From contig NC_067205.1 of assembly GCF_026262505.1 (NCBI RefSeq), positions 6,510,001 to 6,574,000 on the forward strand: a stretch of DNA of 64,000 nt. Reading direction: 5' to 3'. Under the pieces are notes generated by a model. It did not search any database. It worked only from the letters and a program-made list of their open reading frames with translations, and had not been told where the DNA came from. A program made the position numbers and the translations under genes. Positions within the stretch are counted from its first letter, which is position 1, and the number at the start of each line of letters is the position of its first letter. Source of the DNA: Trichomonas vaginalis G3. Lineage: Eukaryota; Parabasalia; Trichomonadida; Trichomonadidae. This document shows positions 26,749 to 36,806 of the stretch, one piece after another.

Positions 26749-26877
26749 TCATTCGAAATCGAATTTTTCGAAAATATATAATTATGGCAAAATTAAACAA
26801 GCATAAATACAACTATCTAGCAAACCATTTATAAAATAAAACTTTTATTTATTTGATGTTAATGTAACCTAGTTTAG

Positions 26878-28035
26878 ATAAGCATCTATCAAGAATCAGA
26901 GACACCCATCACCTTCGTATTATATGGATCAGATAATATCCAAATTGGTGATGGGATCAATCCATGTATCTCTAAAAGTTACAGAGGAGAATTAACAATT
27001 CCTTCATCAATTGACTCTAAACCGGTTACTATCCTTGGAAATAATTCATTCAATGGATGTACTCTTTCTATGTTAATACTACCAAAAAGTCTTACAACAA
27101 TTGGAAAGTATTGTTTCAATAGTTTTACAATCAACGAATTATACATTCCTGAAGCAGTAACAACAATAAAAGGTCAAGCATTTACATACTCAAACATACA
27201 ATTTGTTAATTTTTCATCTTGTAAATTTCAATATTTCACCGATAGCTATCATTTTTTCTTTTCAACGGCGGAACATGTTATATTACCTGAAACACTGATA
27301 AGAATTCCAACCCACATGTTTTATTATACGAGATTGAAAAATATCACGTTACCTCAGGCATTGGAAACCATAGATAGTGGTGCTTTTGTCTTCTGTCTTT
27401 ACCTTGAAGAATTCTTTTCTAATAGTCCTAACTTTGTAGTAAAAAATAAAGTTTTATATAATAGCGATTTTACTGTATTAGTTGGATATCCATCAAATTG
27501 TTATGAAGACATTCTTGATACTGTAACAGAAATATCATCTGCACGAGGATTTAGTTCATCATCATTTACTCGTTTTACAATGAGGCAAACAATATCAAAA
27601 ATTGGTCCATATATATTTAGAGGATGCCAAAACCTTGAGTATGCTGATATAAGTGCATTTCAAGTTAATAGATTATATGATGCAACTTTTTATTCATGTA
27701 ATAAACTTAAAATATTAATATTACCATCAACAATTCAAACAATAGAACAGTATGCATTTTCAGGTATCGCAGCAAAATTTATTGTTTTGCCATTTAGTTT
27801 AAAATCTGTTAGTTATTATTTCCTTGATGGAAGTTATTTCGATGATATCTATTACTGTGGTCCAACTGCAATAAATGCACAAGTTGGTTCATCAAAATCT
27901 GTTCGAATACATGTTTCTTCAAATTATCCACCTGATTCAACTCAGTTTTTAAAAAAGGTCATTACGGATCGAAACTTTTCTTGTATAACTGATTTATATG
28001 ATCTCCTAAATGTTCCTGCAACCATAACTTTTTAG
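26878..28035 (+). pseudogene. BspA-like leucine-rich repeat protein, 5'-truncated
   Basis: Open from 26878 to the stop at 28035, but the first in-frame ATG is at 27070, well inside the conserved N-terminal cap (FVLYGSDNIQIGDGINPC, then ISKSYRGELTIPSSIDS). The rest is a chain of treponemal-type LRRs (for example LPKSLTTIGKYCFNSF and LPETLIRIPTHMFYYTRL). Such proteins are surface adhesin candidates in T. vaginalis. The lack of a proper start suggests loss of the 5' end; translation from 27070 (321 residues) would omit the cap. No transmembrane segment is visible at the C-terminus, which ends PATITF. Confidence 0.75.
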
Positions 28036-28113
28036 GAAATCTAATGACTTCTTTTTTATATGTTATCATATTATATGACTAAAAAATATCTAAATATTGT
28101 GTATTTATAAATT

Positions 28114-29247
28114 TTATGATTCAATCAATCCAAATATTAATGTTGGATTGAAGTAGATTGGAGAAATGATATTACAAGATATAAATAATTTTGAGTCAAG
28201 AATTGTAATAATAAGTCGTCCGTTGCCTTCCCAAATACCAGGGATATGAATAACATCTTTGAAGAGGAATTCTGAGTTTAAATTAAATGAATACGGTTTA
28301 GAATCAATTAAATTATAAAACTCATCATAAGCAGAAATATTTCCTTGAGGAATAATAGCATCTTTTGTCAATGCAAATGAAGAACCACCGCCTGCACCAC
28401 CCGATCCAGACTGAGAAGAAAATCCTCCAAACCATCCTCCACCTGCACCTCCAATATCTGTATTAGTGCTTGTAGGTACAGCATGAGGATGTTTAGTACT
28501 TCCATAACGAGCAGCTTCTCCTTGACCAAATGAAAACCCGAATGTGGAATTTGCCAAATAATTTTCGACATAATTTCCGTTAAAGAACCAACCTTGTGCA
28601 ACAAGATTTCCACCTGCGCCACCACTTCCATCATCTGCATTGTAGTCATCACTTCCATCATCTGCATTGTAGTCATCACTTCCCCCTCCAGCACCACTCA
28701 CTAGAACTCGATGCCAGAGATCGTTTTCAAGAAATTTGACAGTGGTTTGGCCGCCTCCGCTCCCTGTTCCATAAATATATTGGGCTGAACTACCTCCTCC
28801 ACCATATCCACCCGGTTGCATGTTTTCTTTCTTAAAGCAACCTATAGTAGAATATGAATCGCCTTTTTTTCCGAATACACCTTTACCTCCGATAGTGAAA
28901 AAGGATGTTATAGAAGTTCGGATTGTGATAATACCTGATACATAGCCTCCTGCACCGCCAATACTATCTTGTTGAAAACATTCTGTATTTCCATGAAATT
29001 GTTCAACAATTTCATCTAAGATGCAAGTTTTATTTTTGTTTCGGAATGAAGAAACTTTATCTCGTGCACTGCCGCCACTGGCACCATATAATTCGAATTT
29101 ATATGTACCATGTGATAATTGAACAATGTAATCAGTGCAATCTGATGTATTTTCACAAGGATAATTGAAAATATATTGATTTCCAATAACCGTAACATTC
29201 TTACTTGCATTTACACCTTGTTTTGTTAATAGTTCATATGATATCAT
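28114..29247 (-). CDS. Glycine-rich protein, copy 2
   Basis: A 377-residue protein with a clean ATG (MISYELLTKQGVNASKN). Same domain order as the copy at 25636-26748. It is longer than its sisters because of a 27-base tandem duplication near 28625-28678 that doubles a nine-residue Asp-rich unit (DDYNADDGS). Closest sister is 31873-32979, sharing even the region upstream (GCATATGAAATTATGC) and downstream of the gene, so the two arose by a recent segmental duplication. Surface or secreted role inferred from Cys content; no classical signal peptide is seen. Confidence 0.82.
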   Translation of the reverse strand: MISYELLTKQGVNASKNVTVIGNQYIFNYPCENTSDCTDYIVQLSHGTYKFELYGASGGSARDKVSSFRNKNKTCILDEIVEQFHGNTECFQQDSIGGAGGYVSGIITIRTSITSFFTIGGKGVFGKKGDSYSTIGCFKKENMQPGGYGGGGSSAQYIYGTGSGGGQTTVKFLENDLWHRVLVSGAGGGSDDYNADDGSDDYNADDGSGGAGGNLVAQGWFFNGNYVENYLANSTFGFSFGQGEAARYGSTKHPHAVPTSTNTDIGGAGGGWFGGFSSQSGSGGAGGGSSFALTKDAIIPQGNISAYDEFYNLIDSKPYSFNLNSEFLFKDVIHIPGIWEGNGRLIITILDSKLFISCNIISPIYFNPTLIFGLIES

Positions 29248-29582
29248 ACTTTAATTTGCATAATTTCATATGCATAAAAAATAATTTGACAAATACAACC
29301 TTATTGTTCCTTTCAATTAATTTGATGGGAAGAAAATATTAATGAACCATTTCTCTATTAATATTCTAACAGTATTATTGTTAGTAAACATTTTATAATA
29401 AATCTGAAACCAGGAATCATTTCTCAGATTACCTTTCAAAACTTTTTTTATGAAGGTGAATTATTTGAACAATAAATTATTTACATTAATATAAAAACAG
29501 CAATATTAGAAATAGGAATGATGATAATTGAAATTTGATGAACTTTGCATGATAATTTATTGCAGAATGATGTTCTACCTAT
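29248..29582. other. Host spacer, nothing recognised
   Basis: 335 AT-rich bases between a glycine-rich gene start and a BspA 3' end. The first 40 bases match those upstream of the sister gene at 32979 and may hold its promoter; beyond that I see nothing. Confidence 0.5.
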
Positions 29583-29999
29583 TTAAAGAACACTCGATGA
29601 AAGGAGAGAAACAAGTGTTTTGTTAGATTTGTTCTGGATAAGAGCACCTAAAATAAGAAGGGGACAGTTTCGGAATGCATTGTCACCAATAAAGACAATG
29701 CTAGATGGGATAGTGATGTGACAAAGATTAATGCAGTCTTTAAGTGATTTATTGTTGCTGATATCAAGAGAAACAAGTTCACGGCAGTCTTTCAGGCACT
29801 GGTCACCAAGGGTATAAACACTGTCGGAAAGTAAAAGATGACTGATACTAGTGCTGCTCAGTGATGATGAGTCAATAGTTTCGCAATTAGTAGGGATGAC
29901 AATATCTGTAAGATTAGTACAACTGAAGATGAATGCCGGGAGAATCTTGTTGCAGATAGTGTTACCACGGAATTCGATATGACGAAGACCGCCACTCAT
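29583..29999 (-). pseudogene. C-terminal part of the 30024-31661 BspA gene
   Basis: 138 codons of further LRRs (for example VIPTNCETIDSSSLSSTSISHL and TIPSSIVFIGDNAFRNC) in the same frame as the gene upstream, separated from it by one TGA. The LRR spacing runs through the stop without a gap, so this is best read as the tail of one gene cut by a nonsense codon. Alternatively the ATG at 29999 could start a separate short protein, but it has no promoter or N-terminal cap. Confidence 0.6.
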
Positions 30000-30023
30000 G
30001 AAACATCCACTGCCAATGATAAT

Positions 30024-31661
30024 TCACAAAATGTCACAAAATGTAAAGCGAGTCAATGATATCAAACCAATGAATGTGTTTTGGCCAAGTGAAATACTTG
30101 TTTCACGATAAATAACAATCTCACATATGGATGAACATGAAGAAAAAGCATCGTTTCTGATAGTCAATGGATAATTCGAATATAATTGTTTGTATAATTC
30201 ATAACTTTGTTTGTTATAGAATGAAGATAATGATTCAAATATAATCGAAGGAATGAATTTACAATTCTTGAATGCTGAATCACCAATTAATTTTAATGTA
30301 TCCGGAAATGAAATCTCACTATCCAAAATAGTGTTTTCAAAAGCATTATATTGAATTTCAACAATTTTACTACCAAAATCAAATTTCCTTAGATTTGTGC
30401 AACCTTTGAATGCATCGTACTCAATGTATTGAAGATTGGATTCACCTGAAAATGAAATTGAGCTAATATATGTATTCCATTTGAATGATCCTGTTTTGAT
30501 GATCGTGACAATATTTGGAATTGTTAGCTCGCTTAATGAACCTAAGAATTGTGAGATTGTTGTATTTTTATCTGAATATAATATGTATTGTTTATCTAAG
30601 AAAAGATTTGTATTATTAGCAAATGTGATGTTGACATCATTATAATTAGGTAAGGCACCTCCTCCAATTGATTTCAGAGATGATGGTAAAACAATTGTTT
30701 TGAGTTTTCTACATCCATCAAATGCATTATCATCAATTAATTCAACTGAATCTGGAATGATTATGGATGTTAATCCTGATCTTTGAAATGTATTTTTTGA
30801 AATATTGACAAGTTTTTTAGGAAGAGTAATTCTTGTTAATGCCGAATCAGTAAATGCATAATTTTGAATAGATGTAATACCATCTGGGAGATAAATATTT
30901 TTCAAACTGGATTTCGTGAATGCACCACTTGTTATGGTTATTGTTGATGATAAAACAGTATAACTTTCACTACAGTTTGCACAACAATAAATAATCTTAG
31001 TTTTATCAGATGAATAAATTGCTATATTTCGATCACAATAAAAGTTATTATTCAAAGGATCTAAGTATATTGTTTCCATTGAAGCACAATCACTGAAGGT
31101 TAGCCCATTTAATGAAGATATTTTTTCTGGAATAGTAAATGTTGTCAATCCTGTTGTAATAAATGTATTAAACATCAAGATGGTAAGTCGTGATCCTTTA
31201 GAGAACGTGACATTCTTTAAAGATCTCATATTGCTAACTCCAAAATCACTAATATATGTAACTGATGATGGAATGTTGATTGTTGTAATACTTAGCTCAC
31301 TGATAGCGCAATATCCAATTACTTTTAATCCTTCTGGTAAAATGAATGTTGTAACGGACAGACATTTAGAGAATGAAAAACTTCCTAACTTTTCGAGTTT
31401 TGTACACATTGATAAATCAACAGAACGTAATTTTGTACAACTGTGGAATGCATAATTATTGATATATCTGAGATTTGGATTGTTTTGAAATGCAAATGTT
31501 TCAACAATATCTTTGGCAATTCTGAATGCATAATTATTTTGATCACTTCCAAAGATTGTTTCACATTTCGATGAAATAATAATATTTGGTGACTTACTTG
31601 ATACTGATAATAATAATGTAAGACCATCAGCACTGTAATCTTTAGATTCAAGCTCACTCAT
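30024..31661 (-). CDS. BspA-like leucine-rich repeat protein
   Basis: A 545-residue protein, about twenty treponemal-type LRRs with the pattern IPxSVxxIxxxAFxxCxxL (for example LPEGLKVIGYCAISEL, IPDSVELIDDNAFDGC). A cap-like N-terminus, MSELESKDYSADG, precedes them. No signal peptide or membrane anchor is visible within the frame. It ends at a TGA inside a 10-base tandem duplication (TCACAAAATG twice on the plus strand, 30024-30043) while LRRs continue in frame to 29583, so the product is probably shortened. Surface adhesion is the proposed role of the family. Confidence 0.82.
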   Translation of the reverse strand: MSELESKDYSADGLTLLLSVSSKSPNIIISSKCETIFGSDQNNYAFRIAKDIVETFAFQNNPNLRYINNYAFHSCTKLRSVDLSMCTKLEKLGSFSFSKCLSVTTFILPEGLKVIGYCAISELSITTINIPSSVTYISDFGVSNMRSLKNVTFSKGSRLTILMFNTFITTGLTTFTIPEKISSLNGLTFSDCASMETIYLDPLNNNFYCDRNIAIYSSDKTKIIYCCANCSESYTVLSSTITITSGAFTKSSLKNIYLPDGITSIQNYAFTDSALTRITLPKKLVNISKNTFQRSGLTSIIIPDSVELIDDNAFDGCRKLKTIVLPSSLKSIGGGALPNYNDVNITFANNTNLFLDKQYILYSDKNTTISQFLGSLSELTIPNIVTIIKTGSFKWNTYISSISFSGESNLQYIEYDAFKGCTNLRKFDFGSKIVEIQYNAFENTILDSEISFPDTLKLIGDSAFKNCKFIPSIIFESLSSFYNKQSYELYKQLYSNYPLTIRNDAFSSCSSICEIVIYRETSISLGQNTFIGLISLTRFTFCDIL

Positions 31662-31872
31662 TTGTTTGGATTATTAGCAAAATCAAAAGCTTAAGATTAA
31701 GTAATGTATATAAATAAGATGCACCTTACTTAATTTTACCAAAATTGGTAGTTGAAATTTTATGAAGGTTTAAGGTTATATTTTTTATATTTATCCAGCT
31801 TTGGTTCTGGCAAGTGTGTCCTAATATATTGCAAAATTTGTAAAGCTCACAAAATGACTCATGAATTGCATT

Positions 31873-32979
31873 TTATGATTCAATCAATCCAAATATTAAT
31901 GATGGATTGAAGTGGATTGGAGAAATGATATTACAAGATATAAATAATTTTGAGTCAAGAATTGTAATAATAAGTCGTCCGTTGCCTTCCCAAATACCAG
32001 GGATATGAATAACATCTTTGAAGAGGAATTCTGAGTTTAAATTAAATGCATATGGTTTAGAATCAATTAAATTATAAAACTCATCATAAGCAGAAATATT
32101 TCCTTGAGGAATAATAGCATCTTTTGTCAATGCAAATGAAGAACCTCCACCTGCACCTCCTTGACCTGATTGAGAAGAAAATCCTCCAAACCATCCACCA
32201 CCTGCACCTCCAATATCTTGAATGCTACTTGTGGGTACAGCATAAGGATGTTTACTCCTTCCAAATCGAGCAGCTTCTCCTTGACCAAATGAAAATCCAA
32301 ATGTGGAATTTGCTGTATAATTTCCGACATAATCACCGCTATAGAACCAACCTTGTGCAACAAGATTTCCTCCTGCACCTCCGCTTCCATCATCTGGATA
32401 GTTATCATCACACCCTCCACCAGCACCGCTCACAAGAACGCGATGCCAGAGATTGTTTTCAAGAAATTTGACAGCTGTTTGGCCGCCTCCGCTACCCGTC
32501 CCCTTTGGATAGTTAGAGGAGCTTCCTCCTCCACCATATCCACCTGGTTGCATATTCTCTTTCTTAAAACATTCAATAGTCTCAGACATATCACCTTTTT
32601 TACCGAATATACCTTTACCTCCGATAGTGAAAAAGGATGTGATGGAAGATCGTATTGTGATAGTAGCAGATAAATAGCCCCCTGCACCTCCAATACTATC
32701 TTGTTGAAAACATTCGGTATTACCATGGAATTGTTGGACAATTTCATCTAAGATGCAAACTTTATTTTTGTTTCGGAATGAAGAAACTTTATCTCGTGCA
32801 CTACCACCACTGGCACCATATAATTCGAATTTGAATGTACCATGTGATAATTGAACAATGTAATCAGTGCAATCTGATGTATTTTCACAAGGATAATTGA
32901 AAATATATTGATTTCCAATAACCGTAACATTTTTCCTTGCATTTACACCTTGTTTTGGTAATAAATCGTATGATATCAT
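31873..32979 (-). CDS. Glycine-rich protein, copy 3
   Basis: A 368-residue protein with ATG start (MISYDLLPKQGVNARKN). It lacks the nine-residue duplication of copy 2, so it may reflect the ancestral length. Cys pairs (YPCENTSDC), the Gly core and the C-terminal NGRLIITILDSKLFISC are conserved. The upstream block GCATATGAAATTATGC, itself able to form a small hairpin, is shared with copy 2 and lies 10-30 bases before the ATG. This is the best-preserved of the four genes. Confidence 0.83.
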   Translation of the reverse strand: MISYDLLPKQGVNARKNVTVIGNQYIFNYPCENTSDCTDYIVQLSHGTFKFELYGASGGSARDKVSSFRNKNKVCILDEIVQQFHGNTECFQQDSIGGAGGYLSATITIRSSITSFFTIGGKGIFGKKGDMSETIECFKKENMQPGGYGGGGSSSNYPKGTGSGGGQTAVKFLENNLWHRVLVSGAGGGCDDNYPDDGSGGAGGNLVAQGWFYSGDYVGNYTANSTFGFSFGQGEAARFGRSKHPYAVPTSSIQDIGGAGGGWFGGFSSQSGQGGAGGGSSFALTKDAIIPQGNISAYDEFYNLIDSKPYAFNLNSEFLFKDVIHIPGIWEGNGRLIITILDSKLFISCNIISPIHFNPSLIFGLIES

Positions 32980-33223
32980 AATTTAATTCGCATAATTTCA
33001 TATGCTTTAAAAATTAAATTGTCAAATACAACCTTATTGTTCCTCTCAATTTATTTTATGAAAAATTTATAAATTGATATTGTTTCTAAAATAAAACTGA
33101 AATCATATATAGAAATATTTCATCAAATAACAGCCTACTTATTTCGTCAAATAAAATGCTCTCACGTAATTAATAGGATTTTATATTTTTATGTACAAAA
33201 AGTTATTGCATAAAATTTACATT

Positions 33224-34336
33224 TTATGATTCAATCAATCCAAATATTAATGATGGATTGAAGTAGATTTGAGATTTGAAATGACATGACAAAAATAATT
33301 TTGTATCAAGAATTGTAATAATAAGTCGTCCGTTGCCTTCCCAAATACCAGGCATATGAATGACATCAGTGAAAAGATATTCACTATTCAAATCAAATGC
33401 ATATGGTTTGGAATCAAATAAATTATAAAATTTGTCTGCTGCAGTAATATTTCCTTGAGGGATAATTGCATCTTTTGTCAATGCAAATGAAGAACCTCCA
33501 CCTGCACCCGCATAACCGCTCATGGCAGAAAAACCGCCAAACCAACCTCCTCCACCTCGAGCTATATCGCCATTTGTACTACTCTTAATCGATCGAGAAT
33601 TATTTGGTGGAGCTGATCCAAATCTTGCGGCTTCTCCTTGGCCAAATGAAAATCCAAATGTGGAATTTGCCAAGTGCGTGCTAATATAATTACCGTTATA
33701 GAACCATCCTTGTGCAGTTAGATTTCCTCCTGCACCCCCGCTTCCATCATCTGGATCGTAATCATCACACCCTCCACCGGCACCGCTCACTAAAACACGA
33801 TGCCAGAGATCATTTTCAAGAAATTTGACAGCGGTTTGGCCACCTCCGCTCCCTGTTCCATATGGATAGCTAGATGAACTTCCGCCGCCTCCATATCCAC
33901 CAGGTTGCATATTTTCTTTCATAAAACAATCCTTAGTTCCCGGAGCAATTGATTTATGGCCAAAAGATCCTTTGCCACCGATTGTTATAAAAGCATTCAT
34001 TGGATGTCGAAGAGTTATTTTTCCTGAAAGATATCCGCCTGCACCGCCAATGCTATTGCCTTGATAGCACTCTGTGTTACCACCTAAAAGAGAAACAATA
34101 TTAGATGGAATACAAATTTTGTTCGCATATGAATAAGTAGATACTTTATATCGTGAGGATCCTCCACTTGCACCATATAATTCGAATTTGTAGGTTGCCG
34201 GATGCAATTGAATAGAATAATCGGTGCAAACAAATGACGAATTGCAAGGATAATCGAAAACATATCTTCTGTTATTATGTGTAACATTAGTGGTTGCTCC
34301 AGGGATAGATTTATCTTCTAATTCATAGGAAATCAA
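33224..34336 (-). CDS. Glycine-rich protein, copy 4, start damaged
   Basis: A 370-codon frame closest to the copy at 25636-26748 (both begin ISYELEDKS). It also shows the GATTGATT doubling before TTC at the start, and here the ATG itself reads TTG (34334-34336). Its 3' end and downstream sequence, in contrast, match copies 2 and 3 (PSLIFGLIES and the following bases), so the gene looks like a recombinant. The body of the frame is fully open. Confidence 0.75.
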   Translation of the reverse strand: MISYELEDKSIPGATTNVTHNNRRYVFDYPCNSSFVCTDYSIQLHPATYKFELYGASGGSSRYKVSTYSYANKICIPSNIVSLLGGNTECYQGNSIGGAGGYLSGKITLRHPMNAFITIGGKGSFGHKSIAPGTKDCFMKENMQPGGYGGGGSSSSYPYGTGSGGGQTAVKFLENDLWHRVLVSGAGGGCDDYDPDDGSGGAGGNLTAQGWFYNGNYISTHLANSTFGFSFGQGEAARFGSAPPNNSRSIKSSTNGDIARGGGGWFGGFSAMSGYAGAGGGSSFALTKDAIIPQGNITAADKFYNLFDSKPYAFDLNSEYLFTDVIHMPGIWEGNGRLIITILDTKLFLSCHFKSQIYFNPSLIFGLIES

Positions 34337-35170
34337 TCAAAATTATTCAATAATCCAGAAATATTTTTAAATATGATCTAAACTGTATCACCATGCACCA
34401 ATTTAGCGACCTAAAGAAATGGTAATCAAGTTTGAAGATATTGAATTTATTATTATTTTAAAAAGACAATATATAAAGAACTTTACACCTTGTGGGTTTT
34501 CTGTCTTAATACACATATAAGTTTTTGATTCAGAAAATAGATTTTCTTAACATCACAAAGATTTATCGAACTTTTTTCTTTGAAGAAAGGTAGTTACTAG
34601 TATCACCAATACTATTGTTTTTGTAGGTGAAAAAGCATTTCCTCCATAGGCGGATATGACCTTACCAAAAATTTTGATTTTCATACCATTGGAATAAACT
34701 CTGCCTTTTGCCGAGCTATCACAAACACCGTACAATAGAAACTTGTATGACTAGTGTGGAAAATAGATGATGAAATACTTGTTGTTTTGCTTGAAACATT
34801 GTTAATAAGCATTTTCTTGCAGTTTATCATATTTAGACCTGTTCCAATTGATATTTAATATATCAAATTATATGCAATCATGCATAATATCTAAATTATT
34901 TAAAAAATATATTGTATTTTTAGTTTATTTATGCCCATCTATTCACACCATTAGCATCCTACATGGAGAATTCTAATTGATCTCCTCCAATGGGATAGAA
35001 TTAAAATTTCACAACGGATCTATAGTGTAATTTAAAAATTTGTTCGCAATTTGGACGGAGCTTGCCTACGGCCACATTTCAAACAATTTCTTTAATCATT
35101 TGCAGATTCTAATTTTCATGAACGTTAGCAGTTCTGAATTCTTACGTTTATTTTTTTTTTATAAAAATAA
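34337..35170. other. Host spacer with a decayed glycine-rich gene relic
   Basis: Mostly AT-rich DNA without a gene. The stretch 34553-34760 is a relic of a fifth glycine-rich gene (listed separately). From 34840 to 35170 I see nothing besides a T-run just before the 35171 start. Confidence 0.6.
34553..34740 (-). pseudogene. Relic of a glycine-rich protein gene
   Basis: A fragment reading YGVCDSSAKGRVYSNGMKIK, then SAYGGNAFSPTKT, lines up with the N-terminal third of the intact genes (ELYGASGGSSRGKVSSY ... LLGGNAECFQ). The start and the whole Gly core are missing. It is much more decayed than the four long copies, so the cluster has lost members as well as gained them. Confidence 0.6.
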
Positions 35171-36103
35171 ATGTCGCTTAATGCGTATATATGGGTCATG
35201 GGTATGCTGGATGAACGTTGCTCTTTTTCAGCCTATCCATCATGTAATTCAACATTTAACATAGCATCATTCATTGTAATGATTTTTTGCTTGCTTCCTT
35301 ACTCATATATTGGAGTATTATTGTGTTATCAAACAAATTTATTTCGAAAAAAGAAAAAGCACCATGGTTTGTTGTTTTGTTTCACAAACCTTATCAGTTT
35401 GTTTGCTTTTTCTTTGATATTCTATACAAGAATTTATGGTTTAAGATTCCTAATTGACAATCTGTTTGAGTGCATGCGATTGTTTCAAATATTCGCTTAT
35501 TGCATTTATTTTACAGACATTTCACGAGTTTTCTTAATTTTTAGCGTAAAAGGAGGGAAAATCATTTTATATGCATCGAAAGCTCTAGAATATGTTTTAG
35601 TATTTCTAATACTTGTCAAGCTAATAACATTCTATGTTACTATTCCATTCCTTTCAAATTTCATAACAAACATTATTACTAAATCCAATTTTACTTTTTA
35701 TCTTGTATTAATTGTATATGCATTGAGTTTCATTATTCTTTCCGTCATTTTTTGCTTCTCAAATATGAAGGACTTCTTTGAAAAAAGCAAAGTACTCAAG
35801 CTTAAAATATTAATCTTTTTCATCCCATTGATTGTAATCATATATATTAACATATTTAAATGGGTTAATTCTTTGTATTATTACTCAAAAATGAATACGA
35901 TTATCTTTTTTGCGAAAGATAAAACAGATATATATTTAACAAGATTCCGTTGGTGGTATCAAACTTATTGGTTTTTCATTATGAGCTTAGTTGCCTTACT
36001 AATTTTGAATTTATTATCATTTTCATCCAATGCAGATGATGACACAAATAACCAAACTGATGACGTCATTGAAAAGAGTATAAATCTAGAAATTCAATAT
36101 TAA
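35171..36103 (+). CDS. Seven-helix membrane protein, family member 1
   Basis: A 310-residue protein. Hydrophobic segments at about 28-50, 64-86, 98-122, 135-158, 170-194, 208-230 and 262-286 predict seven helices. The N-terminus has a paired-Cys motif (CSFSAYPSCNST) and the C-terminal tail is acidic and polar (NADDDTNNQTDDVIEKS). I do not recognise the family; the topology is GPCR-like but no class motif is visible. Two paralogues follow on the same strand at 36807 and 38214, sharing the N-terminal Cys pair, PYSxIGxLL in helix 1 and RxFxIxxxxIYFxDIxxxxxIF around helix 3. Confidence 0.75.
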   Translation: MSLNAYIWVMGMLDERCSFSAYPSCNSTFNIASFIVMIFCLLPYSYIGVLLCYQTNLFRKKKKHHGLLFCFTNLISLFAFSLIFYTRIYGLRFLIDNLFECMRLFQIFAYCIYFTDISRVFLIFSVKGGKIILYASKALEYVLVFLILVKLITFYVTIPFLSNFITNIITKSNFTFYLVLIVYALSFIILSVIFCFSNMKDFFEKSKVLKLKILIFFIPLIVIIYINIFKWVNSLYYYSKMNTIIFFAKDKTDIYLTRFRWWYQTYWFFIMSLVALLILNLLSFSSNADDDTNNQTDDVIEKSINLEIQY

Positions 36104-36806
36104 TTGTTTATGCAAATTGTATTATTTTTTTGATCAAAACTTAATAATTTGTTTTCATCAATTGATTAAAAAAAATCATTTTCGGCTTAAATCTAGGGTT
36201 ACAATATATTATCTATAACCAAGTAGTCTCTCACAGAATAGCCATGTGAGAGGATATATGAGCTTGTATCAATAATGTAATTTGTACATTGATATCACTG
36301 ATTCTTTCACAAACACTTATTCATAAATCAAATTTGAAGTAACAAAATAACAATCATTGAAGGAGGAGGTCCTTAAAAATATTAAGCAGGTTCATATGCA
36401 TCATGCTATAATCCACAATATTGTTAAATTACCTTGAATAGATTATTGAGATTTCTTATTCGTTGAATCAAAATTCTGAATAAACCTGAGAATTGGTTTG
36501 ATTTTATGAATGAGATTAAATAATCATTAAAATTAATTAATGATGTACATATAAATTAATTTGTTAATTCTTATATCAAATAGATATGAATTTTAGCTTA
36601 TTTAGATAATTTATTATGAAAGAGCCATTTTGGATGAATAATTTGATTCATCCTTTTTTTACTCTTTTGTGTTCAATTTTTAAACCTTATTTATTTTTCT
36701 CTCAATAAATCACAAGATCAGAATATTGGTTATGATTTGTATGAAAATTTTATAGGCAATTTTTTGAAAGCTTGTTAGGCTAATTTTTGATTGAATTTCA
36801 TTTTTT
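36104..36806. other. Host spacer, nothing recognised
   Basis: About 700 AT-rich bases between two paralogous membrane protein genes. I see no gene, repeat array or RNA. Not obviously similar to the spacer 37728-38134. Confidence 0.5.

Noticed and set aside
26749-26877. Spliced upstream exon supplying the start of the glycine-rich or BspA genes
   Set aside because: No match to the long conserved T. vaginalis 3' intron motif (ACTAACACACAG) was seen in these spacers.
30024-30026. Selenocysteine or programmed readthrough at the BspA TGA
   Set aside because: No structural signal is visible, the codon has no conserved Cys counterpart in the repeat, and a local 10-bp duplication suggests mutation.
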